The notes: generated from the letters alone by a model not told the origin. A DNA stretch of 64,000 nucleotides from Terriglobus sp. TAA 43 (GCF_000800015.1 NZ_JUGR01000001.1:1054001-1118000), one strand, 5' to 3'. Positions 34,264 to 43,946 are shown, counted from the first letter of the stretch. Program-made: numbers and translations.

Positions 34264-34277
34264 ACCGATCGTTCGGT
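34264..34277. promoter_or_regulatory. TetR-type operator 1
   Basis: A 14-base palindrome ACCGA-TCGT-TCGGT, 22 bases upstream of the AhpD-like start codon. Its arms are identical to operator 2. Confidence 0.75.
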
Positions 34278-34324
34278 TTCATTCATAGATATCTCCACAT
34301 AAGAGTCCTGTCAATTGGAACTTT

Positions 34325-34338
34325 ACCGAATGTTCGGT
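34325..34338. promoter_or_regulatory. TetR-type operator 2
   Basis: A 14-base palindrome ACCGA-ATGT-TCGGT, 24 bases before the tetR start codon and 61 bases (about six helical turns) from operator 1. It suggests autoregulation plus control of the divergent gene. Confidence 0.75.
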
Positions 34339-34362
34339 TATCGTAGAAACGGGAGAGCGGCA

Positions 34363-34935
34363 ATGCCCCAGGTTCGAAAAATAGAAGACGCGGAGTTGAT
34401 GCAGCGATTGGCGCGCATATTCAAAGACGTGGGCTATGAAGCTGCGTCACTGGCGGTTCTGGCCAATGCCACCGGCCTAAAGAAGGCGAGCCTCTACCAC
34501 CGCTTCCCCCTGGGCAAGGAGCAGATGGCGGAAGAAGTATTGGCCTTCACAAATCAAATTCTCGACACACACGTATTCCCGGTGCTTAGTGACGTAACGC
34601 GGCCGGAGAAAAAGATGAATTCGTTTGTCCGGGTAATCGACGAGTTCTACCTGAGCGGCAACGAATCCTGCCTGCTGAATCTTCTTTGCCCGCCGCGTGG
34701 CGAAGAGAGCGCTCGCGCCAAGGCCATCGCTGCCACGTTCAAGCGATTGATTGATGCATTGACGCACGTCGCAGAAGAAGCAGGAGCCCCAAAGAAGCTG
34801 GCAAAAGCCCGAGCGGAGCATGCACTAGTCGAACTGCACGGGGCGCTCGTACTCGCTCGTGCAACCGGAGACGACAAGGTCTTCCAGCGCATGCTGACTC
34901 GCCTTCCCACGATCATCCTGACAAGCGATTCATAA
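34363..34935 (+). CDS. TetR-family transcriptional regulator
   Basis: A 190-residue repressor-type protein. The N-terminal helix-turn-helix (about residues 10-50) reads YEAASLAVLANATGLKKASLYHRF, the standard TetR recognition helix. The C-terminal ligand domain is divergent, as usual, with a possible cysteine pair (SCLLNLLCPP). GGGAGAG lies before the ATG at 34363; an earlier in-frame ATG at 34315 would place operator 2 inside the gene. The effector is unknown, but the AhpD-like target suggests oxidative or electrophile stress. Confidence 0.9.
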   Translation: MPQVRKIEDAELMQRLARIFKDVGYEAASLAVLANATGLKKASLYHRFPLGKEQMAEEVLAFTNQILDTHVFPVLSDVTRPEKKMNSFVRVIDEFYLSGNESCLLNLLCPPRGEESARAKAIAATFKRLIDALTHVAEEAGAPKKLAKARAEHALVELHGALVLARATGDDKVFQRMLTRLPTIILTSDS

Positions 34936-34939
34936 AGAC

Positions 34940-34975
34940 AAAAGAAATGGCCCACTTCGGCGGGCCATTTCTTTT
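34940..34975. terminator. Bidirectional terminator after tetR
   Basis: Fourteen-base stem AAAAGAAATGGCCC (34940-34953) with GGGCCATTTCTTTT (34962-34975), between convergent genes. A separate 12-base palindrome GAATCGCGATTC follows at 34978-34989. Confidence 0.88.
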
Positions 34976-35017
34976 GCGAATCGCGATTCATCACTTCTCA
35001 CAAGCCGACGTGTCGTT

Positions 35018-35905
35018 CTATTTCTGACCGACGTGTTCCGCCAGAAACTCACGCATCGACTCTGAGATCTCCTGCAAATGAGTCTCAAGAGCAAAGTGTC
35101 CTGTTGGAAGGAGCGTCACCTTAGCGTTCGGAATATCTTTTTTGAACGCTTCTGCTCCAGCAGGGATAAAGTATGGGTCGAACTTTCCCCACACCGCGAG
35201 CAGCGGAGGTTTCGCAGTGCGAAAGTACTCCTGAAACTTGGGGTACAGTTTCACGTTGTTGGCGTAATCGAGGAAGAGATCGAGTTGAATATCTACGTTC
35301 CCCGGACGCGCCAGCAACGCAGCATCCAACGTGTAACTTTCCGGCTTGATCAGGCTTGGGTCCGGTATTCCAACGGAATATTCGTGGCGCATTCCTTCGA
35401 AGTTCAGACCGGCGCGGATTGCGTTCCGATTCTCCATTGTGGGTTCGCGCCAGTAGCGCTGAAGGGGCTGCCACGCATCGCCGAGGCCTTCTTCGTATGC
35501 ATTGCCATTCTGAGAAACGATGGCCGTCACTCGCTCAGGAGCCATCAACGCCAGTCGGAAGCCAGTGGGCGCTCCGTAGTCAAAGACGTACATCGCGTAG
35601 TGGGAAAGCTTCAGCGCCTCAGTGAACGCGAAGATCGTCTTTGCCAGCGCCTCGAAGGTGTACTTATAACCGCGACTCGCAGGAACCTCAGTAAAGCCGA
35701 AACCCGGCAGGTCTGGAGCGATCACATGGTAGCGGTCAGCAAGGCGCGGGATCAGTTCCCGATATTGAAACGATGACGTGGGAAATCCATGGAGCAGGAG
35801 AACGACCGGAGCGTTGGAGGGGCCTGCTTCGCGATAAAACACATTCACGCCATCGACTTCAACGCGATGGTGAGAGGTGAGCGGAATATTTGGAAGGTCA
35901 GTCAT
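35018..35905 (-). CDS. Alpha/beta hydrolase (haloalkane dehalogenase/epoxide hydrolase-like)
   Basis: A 295-residue alpha/beta hydrolase. The oxyanion motif is LLLHGFPTSSFQYREL. The nucleophile elbow reads YVFDYGAPTGFRLA, so an aspartate replaces the more usual serine, as in haloalkane dehalogenases and epoxide hydrolases. The late acid and histidine lie in WGKFDPYFIP and TGHFALE. AAGGAA six bases before the ATG at 35905 fixes the start. The upstream in-frame extension to 36022 starts with TTG. Substrate is unknown. Confidence 0.88.
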   Translation of the reverse strand: MTDLPNIPLTSHHRVEVDGVNVFYREAGPSNAPVVLLLHGFPTSSFQYRELIPRLADRYHVIAPDLPGFGFTEVPASRGYKYTFEALAKTIFAFTEALKLSHYAMYVFDYGAPTGFRLALMAPERVTAIVSQNGNAYEEGLGDAWQPLQRYWREPTMENRNAIRAGLNFEGMRHEYSVGIPDPSLIKPESYTLDAALLARPGNVDIQLDLFLDYANNVKLYPKFQEYFRTAKPPLLAVWGKFDPYFIPAGAEAFKKDIPNAKVTLLPTGHFALETHLQEISESMREFLAEHVGQK

Positions 35906-36109
35906 AGAGTTTTCCTTCGGAACGTTGGCTTGCTGATTGAAATTGAACAAAGAAATCTCGCGACGAAACGCATCAACACCGAAAACAGCAGATGCCACGA
36001 AGCTGCGGCGATCAAAGTTCAAGGGGCCACCTACTTTTGCTGCCTATCGTTGAGGGACTGCGAACGCGACTAAGTTCGTTGCAGCCGCTCATACAATACG
36101 CCTTACCAA

Positions 36110-36841
36110 CTACCAGGGATATGAACCGTCCTTGTGAAAGAAACCGCCCGTGGGGCTGTCGTCAGGCTGTTGAGCAAATCGCACAATTGCCTCTGCGCCT
36201 TCTTCGATGGTCTGCGTGCCACTGTTACCGTTCAGGTCCGTAGCGGTGTAGCCGGGACAAATAGAGTTCACCTTGATCTTCGTATCGCGTAGCTCCCAGG
36301 CAAGGTCAACAGTGAACATATTCAGCGCTGCTTTTGATGCGTTGTAGCCAAGCGGCTTTACGGGATAGAACGGCGAAGTCGCATCGCTGTTAAGTCCAAG
36401 TGAACCCAGGCCGCTGGACACATTGATGATGCGTGCGCTTTCCGCGCCGCGCAGTAGCGGCAACAGCGGCTGTGTGAACTCCACAGTGCCGAAGAAATTA
36501 ATCTGAAAGGTGCGCTTCAGTGCTTCGCTGGTGACCATGCTTGCAGGGCTGTCACCACCCGTCAGATCGAAGATACCCGCGTTGTTGACCAGCACGTCCA
36601 GATGGCCGAATTCCTTCGCGATCTGAGTGGCCAATGCTTTGCCAGTCTCTGCCGCACGATCCAGGTCTGCCACCACATAACGAACATCGGAGCCTTCACT
36701 GCGAAGCTTCGCAACAGCTTCTTCGCCACGCTTTGCATCACGAGCGCCCAGCAGAACAGTGAACCCAGCGCGGCCCAGCTGCCGGGCCACTTCAAACCCA
36801 ATACCTTTGTTAGCGCCTGTGATCAGAACAACCTTCGCCAT
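36110..36841 (-). CDS. Short-chain dehydrogenase/reductase (SDR)
   Basis: A 243-residue classical SDR. Cofactor motif LITGANKGIGFEVA is at the N-terminus, NNAG follows, and the catalytic set is NVSSGLGSL (Ser) and GYNASKAAL (Tyr, Lys). The arginine in GARDAKRGEE after the first strands suggests NADP(H). AAGGAG six bases before the ATG at 36841 sets the start. It is similar to plant-type carbonyl reductases in overall pattern. Substrate unknown. It is followed downstream by the hydrolase gene on the same strand, about 200 bases away. Confidence 0.9.
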   Translation of the reverse strand: MAKVVLITGANKGIGFEVARQLGRAGFTVLLGARDAKRGEEAVAKLRSEGSDVRYVVADLDRAAETGKALATQIAKEFGHLDVLVNNAGIFDLTGGDSPASMVTSEALKRTFQINFFGTVEFTQPLLPLLRGAESARIINVSSGLGSLGLNSDATSPFYPVKPLGYNASKAALNMFTVDLAWELRDTKIKVNSICPGYTATDLNGNSGTQTIEEGAEAIVRFAQQPDDSPTGGFFHKDGSYPW

Positions 36842-36929
36842 GCCAGTCTCCTTGTGCTTCATGAGCAGGAGTTAGACGCGATGGAAGAAGCCGGGATTCG
36901 TCTTTGTTCGAATGCCGGCGACGCAGGAC

Positions 36930-37310
36930 CTAAAGTGGCTTACCGATCTCCCACCGATGGCCGAACGGATCAATGATTGAGCCATCACGCCATCCGTAGT
37001 CATGATCCTGCATGGGCGAACGGACTACCGCTCCGGCAGCCACAGCCTGTTGGAACACCGCATCTGGATCGTCAACGATAAGCATCAACCGTACCGCTGT
37101 CCCACCGAGCAATGCAGGCGATGGATTGCCGATCGCTTCATCTGCGGGATGCACCCAGAACTCAATGCCGTGTACCAGGAGCTGCGCCACCATGTCATCG
37201 GCAGGAGGCGTGGCCCAACCAGTTTCAGCGTCGAATGCTTTCCCATAAAAAGCAATGGCGTCCCGGACATCTCCGGGGATGTGCAACATGGCTGAGAAAC
37301 GAGCGCTCAT
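36930..37310 (-). CDS. VOC superfamily (PhnB/glyoxalase-like) protein
   Basis: A 126-residue protein with the vicinal-oxygen-chelate fold: IPGDVRDAIAFYGKAF in the first half, then FWVHPADEA, VDDPDAVFQQAVAAGA and IIDPFGHRWEIG in the second. The DPFGHRW ending is typical of PhnB-like members, which are mostly uncharacterised. It is likely co-oriented with the SDR, 88 bases apart. Confidence 0.85.
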   Translation of the reverse strand: MSARFSAMLHIPGDVRDAIAFYGKAFDAETGWATPPADDMVAQLLVHGIEFWVHPADEAIGNPSPALLGGTAVRLMLIVDDPDAVFQQAVAAGAVVRSPMQDHDYGWRDGSIIDPFGHRWEIGKPL

Positions 37311-37402
37311 AATGCGTCTAAGGCTACTCCCACCACGGCATCGCGCGTAACCGCAAATATTGGACGGCTTGACCTCGATGGGCGAGGCCTACGTGCAGCT
37401 TG

Positions 37403-38896
37403 CTATCGAAGCTGCAGTAGCCGCCCTGTCTGCTCCGTAACCTGCGCGAGCAACTCCGGCTCTTTCGCCATGGAACGCCCATAGCTCGGAATCAGTGATT
37501 GCAACGCCGCGGGCGTGCGAGCTTCCTGCGACACAACAGACGTACCACGCGTAATCAGCTCCAGCATGATGGAAACCGCTGTGGATGCGCCCGGGGAAGC
37601 ACCCAGAAGCGCCGCAAGCGATCCATCCGCGCTGCGAATCACCTCAGTGCCAAACTCCAGCCGCCCACCAGCCTTGGCATCCGGCTTGATGATCTGCACG
37701 CGCTGCCCTGCGATCTCAAGTACCCAGTCTTCACCACGCGCAGTAGGAACAAATTCACGCAACGCATTCACGCGATCTTCCTGCGACTGCATCACCTGGC
37801 CAATCAGATACTTCGTCAGATCCAGGTTGTGCGCGCCCGCGCCCAGCATGGAAACCAGATTGCCTGTACCAACCGACAGCGGCAAATCGAGGAACGAACC
37901 AAACTTCAGAAACTTTGTAGTGAATCCAGCGAAGGGTCCGAACAAGAGTTCCTTCTTGCCGTCAATCACGCGCGTATCCAGGTGAGGCACGCTCATTGGA
38001 GGCGCGCCCAGCGCCGGCTTGCCGTACACCTTCGCCGCATGACGCTCGATCACATCCCGATTCGTACAACGAAGCCACTGTCCGCTAACCGGGAACCCGC
38101 CATAGCCGCGCCCTTCAGGAATTCCTGACTTCTGTAACAGAGGCAGCGCTCCGCCACCTGCGCCGAGAAAAACAAAGCGCGATGTGATGCGGCTGTGCTT
38201 TCCGGTAGCAAGGTCTTCCACCTCGACATACCAGCGCGTATCCGGCAACTGTGTCAGTTCCGTCACACGATGCCGCATAACGACCTGGCTTCCCTGCTTC
38301 TCCAGCGAGCTAAACAACATGCGTGTCAATGCACCGAAGTTGAGATCGGTACCAAATTCCGCACGTGTCGCTGCCACAGGCTCACCCGGCGACCGCTGTT
38401 CCATCATCAGGGGAATCCACTGCTTCAGCACCGCAGGATCGTCCGAGAACTGCATGCCTTGAAACAGTGAACATTGCTGCATCGCGTTGTAGCGCTTACG
38501 CAGAAACTCAACCGATTCCGCGCCGGAGACAAAGCTCATGTGTGGCACGGGATTAATGAACTGCTTCGGATCTGAGATTAGGCCACGCTCTACCAGCGCA
38601 GCCCAGAACTGCCGCGAATGCTGAAACTGCTCATTGATCTTGATCGCGCGATCAATCGCAATCGAACCATCTTCGCGCTCGGGCGTGTAGTTCAGCTCGC
38701 ACAATGCCGCATGGCCTGTGCCCGCGTTATTCCACGCGTCAGAACTCTCCACGGCAGCGTGGTCCTGCGATTCCAACACGGTCAATTGCAAAGAAGGAAC
38801 CAGCGTCTTGAGCAGGGTGCCCAGCGTGGCAGACATAATTCCGGCGCCCACCAGCAATACATCAGTCTCAGCGGGCAGTAGTGCAGTCTCAGACAT
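37403..38896 (-). CDS. mqo: Malate:quinone oxidoreductase
   Basis: A 497-residue FAD-dependent membrane-associated enzyme that oxidises L-malate to oxaloacetate and passes electrons to quinone, here presumably menaquinone. Seen: the N-terminal FAD motif [53 protein letters not shown], and [16 protein letters not shown], all characteristic of Mqo. It provides an alternative to soluble malate dehydrogenase and connects to the fumarase at 13862 in the citric-acid cycle. Confidence 0.95.
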   Translation of the reverse strand: MSETALLPAETDVLLVGAGIMSATLGTLLKTLVPSLQLTVLESQDHAAVESSDAWNNAGTGHAALCELNYTPEREDGSIAIDRAIKINEQFQHSRQFWAALVERGLISDPKQFINPVPHMSFVSGAESVEFLRKRYNAMQQCSLFQGMQFSDDPAVLKQWIPLMMEQRSPGEPVAATRAEFGTDLNFGALTRMLFSSLEKQGSQVVMRHRVTELTQLPDTRWYVEVEDLATGKHSRITSRFVFLGAGGGALPLLQKSGIPEGRGYGGFPVSGQWLRCTNRDVIERHAAKVYGKPALGAPPMSVPHLDTRVIDGKKELLFGPFAGFTTKFLKFGSFLDLPLSVGTGNLVSMLGAGAHNLDLTKYLIGQVMQSQEDRVNALREFVPTARGEDWVLEIAGQRVQIIKPDAKAGGRLEFGTEVIRSADGSLAALLGASPGASTAVSIMLELITRGTSVVSQEARTPAALQSLIPSYGRSMAKEPELLAQVTEQTGRLLQLR

Positions 38897-38923
38897 GAAA
38901 AAAGCCTATCAGCGTGAAAACAC

Positions 38924-38974
38924 GAGCGGCAATGCGATCACCGGACAGATCGTTCGGTGATCGCACAGCCGCTC
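38924..38974 (-). terminator. Large two-part hairpin after thrC
   Basis: Outer arms GAGCGGC/GCCGCTC (38924-38930, 38968-38974) and inner arms TGCGATCACCG/CGGTGATCGCA (38933-38943, 38955-38965), with two-base mismatches between. On the minus strand GTGTTTT follows. It lies between thrC and mqo and probably separates their transcripts. Confidence 0.7.
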
Positions 38975-38983
38975 TCGAAAGCA

Positions 38984-40147
38984 TTATTCCGCGGGATTAG
39001 CCCGCTGCATGACGCTCAGCACATCCGTGTACTTATTGCCGGTACCGGTGTTGAAGATCACCACGCGGTCGGTCTTCTTCAGGAAGCCGTTCTCGATCAG
39101 TCGGTCGTATGCTGCGGTAGCCGCAGCGCCTTCCGGCGAGAGCAGAATGCCTTCGTTCCGGCCCCAATCTTGAATCGACGCATAGATTTCGTTATCCGTC
39201 TGCGAAATCACTGTGCCGCCGCTCTCACGCACCACATCCAGAATGATGTAGTCCCCATACGGCTTTGGCACGCGCAGACCGCTGGCCAGCGTATGCGCAT
39301 TCTGGAACATCTCGCTGACGTCCTTACCTTCGCGATACGCCTTCGTTACCGGCTCACATCCCGCAGCCTGGCACGCGATCATCTTTGGACGTTTGCCAGA
39401 CACCCAGCCCAGCTCTTCCATCTCAAGGAATGCCTTCCACATGCCAATCAGGCCAACGCCGCCGCCAGTGGGGTAGAACACCGCATCGGGGTACTCCCAA
39501 CCCAGCTGTTCGACAAGCTCGTAGCCCATGGTCTTCTTCCCTTCCACGCGAAACGGCTCCTTTAGCGTGGAAACGTCGAACCATCCCTCTTCTTCTTTGC
39601 GGGCAGCAACAATCTTTGCGCAATCGCTGATCAGACCATCCACCAGCGTCATGTTCGCGCCGTAAGCAATGCACTCCACCTGATTTGCCAGAGGCACATC
39701 CTGCGGCATGAACACATGCGCCTCAATGCCTGCAGCAGCCGCATACGCGGCACACGCGCCGCCTGCATTTCCCGCGCTGGGCACGGCCACCTTCGGCACG
39801 CCATAGTGCTTCATCATGGTCATGCAGAGGCTCATGCCACGCGCCTTGAAAGTACCCGTGGGGTTCGCGCCTTCTTCTTTCAACAGCACATTCGGATTGC
39901 GCCGCGACGCCATCATTGGCGTCCATCCCTCGGCCAGCGTCACAGGCAAAGCATCCGGCAGTACCGGCGCATAACGCCACATGCTGTCAGTCTGTGGCAG
40001 GCTGTCGCGAACGGCGGTTCCCTTCAACTCGGAAAGGTCATAACGCACATAGTACGTACCGGCACACACAGGGCAAACCGTCCGCGGCATATCCGCACTT
40101 TCGCGATGCTGACATCGCGAGCATTCCAGAAAAGCAATCTTTGGCAT
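38984..40147 (-). CDS. thrC: Threonine synthase
   Basis: A 387-residue PLP enzyme converting O-phosphohomoserine to threonine. The N-terminus holds a zinc-ribbon with C9, C12, C25 and C28. The PLP lysine is K101 in NPTGTFKARG. Further marks are VAVPSAGNAGGACAAYAAAAG and YPTGGGVGLIGMWK. The zinc-ribbon form is common in many bacteria and archaea. thrA and thrB are not nearby. tag begins 20 bases beyond its upstream side on the opposite face of the same strand order, so thrC may follow tag in one transcript. Confidence 0.93.
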   Translation of the reverse strand: MPKIAFLECSRCQHRESADMPRTVCPVCAGTYYVRYDLSELKGTAVRDSLPQTDSMWRYAPVLPDALPVTLAEGWTPMMASRRNPNVLLKEEGANPTGTFKARGMSLCMTMMKHYGVPKVAVPSAGNAGGACAAYAAAAGIEAHVFMPQDVPLANQVECIAYGANMTLVDGLISDCAKIVAARKEEEGWFDVSTLKEPFRVEGKKTMGYELVEQLGWEYPDAVFYPTGGGVGLIGMWKAFLEMEELGWVSGKRPKMIACQAAGCEPVTKAYREGKDVSEMFQNAHTLASGLRVPKPYGDYIILDVVRESGGTVISQTDNEIYASIQDWGRNEGILLSPEGAAATAAYDRLIENGFLKKTDRVVIFNTGTGNKYTDVLSVMQRANPAE

Positions 40148-40167
40148 ACCACTTCAGGATAGTGGAT

Positions 40168-40719
40168 TCACACCTGTTTGCGGCGGAAGCAATGCGCCAC
40201 GTGATCATTCACAATGCCCACGGCCTGCATCCACGCATACGTAATCGACGGTCCAACGAACTTGAACCCGCGCCGTTTCAGCTCCTTAGAGATCGTGCGT
40301 GAGAGTTCAGTCTCAGCGACGACCGTTCCATCACCGCGCAGTACTTTCCCCTTGGTAAAACTCCAACAGAAATCGGCAAAATCCTCGCCCTTTTTCTGCA
40401 TATCCAGGTAAATCTGCGCACCTTTGATGGTTGCTTCAATCTTTGCGCGTGAACGCACAATGCCTGGATTCGCGAGCAGAATCTCAATCTCCCGCTCGCC
40501 GAACTTTGCCACCTTCTTGGGATCGAAGTCGAGGAAGGCTTCGCGAAAGTTCTCGCGCTTGCGCAGGATAATGGTCCACGACAACCCTGCCTGAAAGCCT
40601 TCCAGCATCAGACATTCCCAGAGCATTCGGCCATCGTGTACCGGGACACCCCACTCTTCATCGTGGTACACCGTCTCCAACGGATCGCGTTCACTCCACT
40701 TGCAGCGCTGCTTCGTCAT
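40168..40719 (-). CDS. tag: DNA-3-methyladenine glycosylase I
   Basis: A 183-residue glycosylase that removes 3-methyladenine from alkylated DNA. The family start is clear (RCKWSERDPLETVYHDEEWG), with EGFQAGLSWTIILRKRENFREAF, the NPGIVRSRAKIEA helix and the C-terminal FVGPSITYAWMQAVGIVNDH. With ogt and ada it makes three alkylation-repair genes in the window. Its ATG overlaps the MFS gene stop (ATGA), so the two are coupled. Confidence 0.95.
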   Translation of the reverse strand: MTKQRCKWSERDPLETVYHDEEWGVPVHDGRMLWECLMLEGFQAGLSWTIILRKRENFREAFLDFDPKKVAKFGEREIEILLANPGIVRSRAKIEATIKGAQIYLDMQKKGEDFADFCWSFTKGKVLRGDGTVVAETELSRTISKELKRRGFKFVGPSITYAWMQAVGIVNDHVAHCFRRKQV

Positions 40720-42020
40720 GCCGCCTCTTTCTTCGGTTGTAGAATGCCCAGCTCCTCATATCTTGCGCGCATACCCAGCCGCATGGCAGCTGTCTGTGAC
40801 CAGAACCACGCGCCCGCCAGCAGCACGCATACACCGCTGAACAACAGCGTATGCGGGGCACCTATTCGATGCGCAAGTGCGCCTGCAAGCAGGCTTCCAA
40901 AAGGCGTCATGCCGATGAAGGCCATCGTATAGAAACTCATTACACGGCCACGCTTATTTTCGGGCGAAAGCGTCTGGATGATCGTATTGCTACCGCCCAT
41001 CCCGGTCATAATGCCAAAGCCCATCGCCATCATGGCCAGCAGTGACAAAGCAACCCAGTGCGAAATGCCAAACACGATGAGTGCCGCGCCAAACAGTGCT
41101 CCACCACATTGCACGTAACGTAGCAATCCAACCGCGTTCTTCCGCGATGCCAACAAAACTGCAGCCACCAAAGCACCAACAGCATTCGCCGTGGCTAACA
41201 GTCCCAGCATGCGCGGGCCACCATGCAACACCTGCACTGCAAACAACGGCAACAATGCCATCTGCGACATGCCCATCAAACTTGTAATAGCAAACAACAG
41301 CAGGATGTTTCGTACAGGGATGAAGCGACTCACATAGCCCCATCCTTCACGCATCTGCTCCGCCATAGCCGGACGATGATGATCTCCCGGCACATCCGGC
41401 TTGATTCGCATCAGCAACAACGAAGCAATCACCGCAAGATACGAAACACCATCAATGCTGAAGCACCAACCTTCGCCCAGATGCGCAATCACAATCGCAG
41501 CTACGGAAGGCCCCACCAACCGCGCCACATTCACCATGGACGAATTCAACGCAATCGCATTGCTCAGGTCTTCCTTGTCCGGCACCATCTTGGTCACAAA
41601 CGATTGCCGCGCCGGCATATCGAATGCATCGATTAATCCCTGAAACGCAGCCAGCGCAAGGATCTCCTGAATGGTGATGACCTTCGTCAGCGTCAAAGCC
41701 GCAAGCGCAAGCGACTGTACAGCGGCCGCAACCTGCGTTATCACCAGCAGCTCGCGGCGATCCATGCGGTCTACCCACACCCCCGCGAACGGCGCCAAAA
41801 CAAACGTAAGAATCTGCCCGGCAAAGCCGACCATGCCCAGCAGGAATGCCGAATGCGTCAACCGGTACGTGAGCCACGACAGCGCCAGCCGGGTCATCCA
41901 CGTGCCCATCAACGACACGCACTGCCCGGACAGGTAAAGCCTGTAGTTGCGATGCCGCAGCGCACGCATGGTGTGCGCAAATCGGCTCGTCGGCGGTTGC
42001 GGTAATGCTTGTTCTGTCAA
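40716..42020 (-). CDS. MFS transporter (EntS/DHA3-like exporter)
   Basis: A major-facilitator protein of about 434 residues with 12 hydrophobic segments. The N-terminal LRHRNYRLYLSGQCVSLMGTWM, the FAGVWVDRMDRRELL loop and the central break match the drug/siderophore-export branch. The start is uncertain: the long frame to 42062 overlaps metC, a TTG at 42020 lies just past the metC stop with GGGA upstream, and an ATG at 41969 is also possible. Substrate unknown. It sits between metC and tag with overlapping or touching ends. Confidence 0.82.
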   Translation of the reverse strand: MTEQALPQPPTSRFAHTMRALRHRNYRLYLSGQCVSLMGTWMTRLALSWLTYRLTHSAFLLGMVGFAGQILTFVLAPFAGVWVDRMDRRELLVITQVAAAVQSLALAALTLTKVITIQEILALAAFQGLIDAFDMPARQSFVTKMVPDKEDLSNAIALNSSMVNVARLVGPSVAAIVIAHLGEGWCFSIDGVSYLAVIASLLLMRIKPDVPGDHHRPAMAEQMREGWGYVSRFIPVRNILLLFAITSLMGMSQMALLPLFAVQVLHGGPRMLGLLATANAVGALVAAVLLASRKNAVGLLRYVQCGGALFGAALIVFGISHWVALSLLAMMAMGFGIMTGMGGSNTIIQTLSPENKRGRVMSFYTMAFIGMTPFGSLLAGALAHRIGAPHTLLFSGVCVLLAGAWFWSQTAAMRLGMRARYEELGILQPKKEAA

Positions 42021-42024
42021 CGAA

Positions 42025-43179
42025 TCATCCCAGCAAGGAAAGCGAGCGCTCCAGATCTGCAATCAGATCCACGGGCTCTTCCAGTCCGATGTTCAGACGC
42101 ACAATCCTTCCATGATGATTCGCGTCGATGCGCGTCAGAGTGGGATAGGCCATGACAAGGCTAGTCACACCTCCCCAGCTCCAACCAATCTTGAAGAGGC
42201 TCAAACGATCGACAAACGCATTCACCTGCTCTGGCGAATAGCGCGGCGAAAACAGCATGGAAAACACGCTTGCCGATCCCGTAAAGTCACGCTTCCAGAT
42301 TTCATGTCCTGGGCACGAAGGCAGCGCAGGATGCAGCACTACATCAACCTCACTGCGCTCCGAAAGCCACTTTGCAATCTCCAGCGTGGAGCGCTCCATC
42401 TTCTCCAGCCGTACTGCGAGCGTCTGCAGACCACGCAGCGCCAACGAGCATTCATCGGGCGAAACACTCAGCCCCAGCATCCGTCGCGTGGTTCCGACAC
42501 GCTCATAGCCATCTTCCGTTGTCACTGAAACCGAACCAAGCAACAGGTCGCTATGACCGCCTACATACTTCGTAAGCGCCTGCACACTCACATCCACGCC
42601 ATGCGCAAACGCGTCAAACAAAACACCCGCGGCATAGGTGTTATCAATCGCCACCACAACGCCACGTGCATGTGCTGCGGCAACAATCGCGGGCACATCC
42701 TGCACCTCCATCGTGATGGAGCCGGGACTCTCGCACCAGATCAACGTCGTGTTGTCGCGGATCAACGATGCAATGCCGCCACCAATCGTGGCGTCATAAA
42801 GCTCCGCCTCCACACCATAGCGGCTAAGAAGATTCTTCGCTGCTTCCACATTTGGCCCGTAAGCCTGCACCGGAATCAGTACATGATCGCCTGTCTTCGT
42901 GAAGGCCAGGTCGACCAGCGCAATCGCCGACTGCCCGCTGGGAACCAGAAATGTATGCCGCGCACCTTCCATTGCAGCAATGCGCCCAGCCAGTTCCATC
43001 GCAGTGGGCGTGCCATAAATGCCGTAGGAATAACCAATCTCGCTCTGCCGCCAACCATCGCGTATGCCTTCCATCGAAGGAAAGACAACGGTCGATCCGC
43101 GATGCGTCGCGGAGGCAAGTGATTCAAAGTTCTCAGGAAGCTCGGGCTTCGCGTGCAGCAAACGGGTACGCCAATCCAT
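42025..43179 (-). CDS. metC: Cystathionine beta-lyase (MetC type)
   Basis: A 384-residue PLP enzyme of the Cys/Met metabolism family. PLP is held by K204 in ALTKYVGGHSD. The N-terminal YGIYGTPTAMELAGRIAAME and AIDNTYAAG are typical, and the closing IGWSWGGVTSL matches the MetC branch rather than cystathionine gamma-synthase. It cleaves cystathionine to homocysteine, pyruvate and ammonia in methionine synthesis. It is the first gene of the metC-MFS-tag run. Confidence 0.88.
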   Translation of the reverse strand: MDWRTRLLHAKPELPENFESLASATHRGSTVVFPSMEGIRDGWRQSEIGYSYGIYGTPTAMELAGRIAAMEGARHTFLVPSGQSAIALVDLAFTKTGDHVLIPVQAYGPNVEAAKNLLSRYGVEAELYDATIGGGIASLIRDNTTLIWCESPGSITMEVQDVPAIVAAAHARGVVVAIDNTYAAGVLFDAFAHGVDVSVQALTKYVGGHSDLLLGSVSVTTEDGYERVGTTRRMLGLSVSPDECSLALRGLQTLAVRLEKMERSTLEIAKWLSERSEVDVVLHPALPSCPGHEIWKRDFTGSASVFSMLFSPRYSPEQVNAFVDRLSLFKIGWSWGGVTSLVMAYPTLTRIDANHHGRIVRLNIGLEEPVDLIADLERSLSLLG

Positions 43180-43278
43180 ACATCAAGCCTATCGAATACG
43201 TGGCCACCGCGCAGAAAAGCGAATTACACAGCAAGAAACGGAGTGTGGCGATGATGTCCTGCCGAGCATGATCACAAC

Positions 43279-43932
43279 ATGCACATCGCCGTGGAACCAT
43301 CGATTCTTTACATTGGAACGCCCGTAGTCCTCGTCAGCACGCGCAATGCAGACGGTTCAAGTAACCTTGCGCCCATGTCCTCCGCGTGGTGGCTGGGGTG
43401 GAACTGCATGCTGGGCCTTGGCGCCAAAGGACACACCGCCCAGAACCTTCTACGTGAGAGGGAATGCGTTCTGAACCTACCGTCCGACGCGATGGTGCAC
43501 CATGTGGACCGGCTGGCCAAGCTGACCGGCTCCGATCCAGTTCCGCCACATAAACAGTCCATGGGCTATCGGCACCACAAGGACAAATTCGGCATCAGCG
43601 GCCTCACAGAACAGTCTTCCGAAAGCGTCATGGCTGTTCGAGTAGCAGAGTGCCCTCTTCAGATGGAAGCCGTTCTGGAGCAGGTTCACGACTTCGGCCA
43701 TCGTCCAGACAAAGCTCCCGGCGCGCTGGCATTCGAGGTCCGCATCGTCCGAATGCACGCCGCCCCGTCGCTGCTGGTTCCCGGCCGAGACAACCACATA
43801 GATCCGGATCGCTGGCGACCGCTCATGATGAGTTTCTGCCGGTTTTACGGCCTCTCGGGCGAACTTTCAAACTCCACGCTGGCCAGCATTCCAGAAGAAG
43901 CGTACCGGCCAGTCCCACACATGAAACGATAG
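43279..43932 (+). CDS. Flavin reductase-like FMN-binding protein
   Basis: A 217-residue protein with the split-barrel FMN-binding fold of the flavin-reductase family. Recognisable parts are GTPVVLVSTRNADGSSNLAPMSSAWWLGW, the ECVLNLPSDAMVHHVDRLAK helix and the AFEVRIVRMHA strand. Such proteins reduce free flavin or act as flavin-dependent oxidoreductases. Its stop is 14 bases before ada, so the pair is one operon. A link to alkylation response is only inferred from that. Confidence 0.8.
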   Translation: MHIAVEPSILYIGTPVVLVSTRNADGSSNLAPMSSAWWLGWNCMLGLGAKGHTAQNLLRERECVLNLPSDAMVHHVDRLAKLTGSDPVPPHKQSMGYRHHKDKFGISGLTEQSSESVMAVRVAECPLQMEAVLEQVHDFGHRPDKAPGALAFEVRIVRMHAAPSLLVPGRDNHIDPDRWRPLMMSFCRFYGLSGELSNSTLASIPEEAYRPVPHMKR

Positions 43933-43946
43933 AAAGGAAGGCGCAC

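Noticed and set aside
35906-36022. N-terminal extension of the alpha/beta hydrolase beginning DRRSF, resembling a Tat signal.
   Set aside because: It would start with TTG, lacks a proper hydrophobic core, and the ATG at 35905 has a good AAGGAA site.
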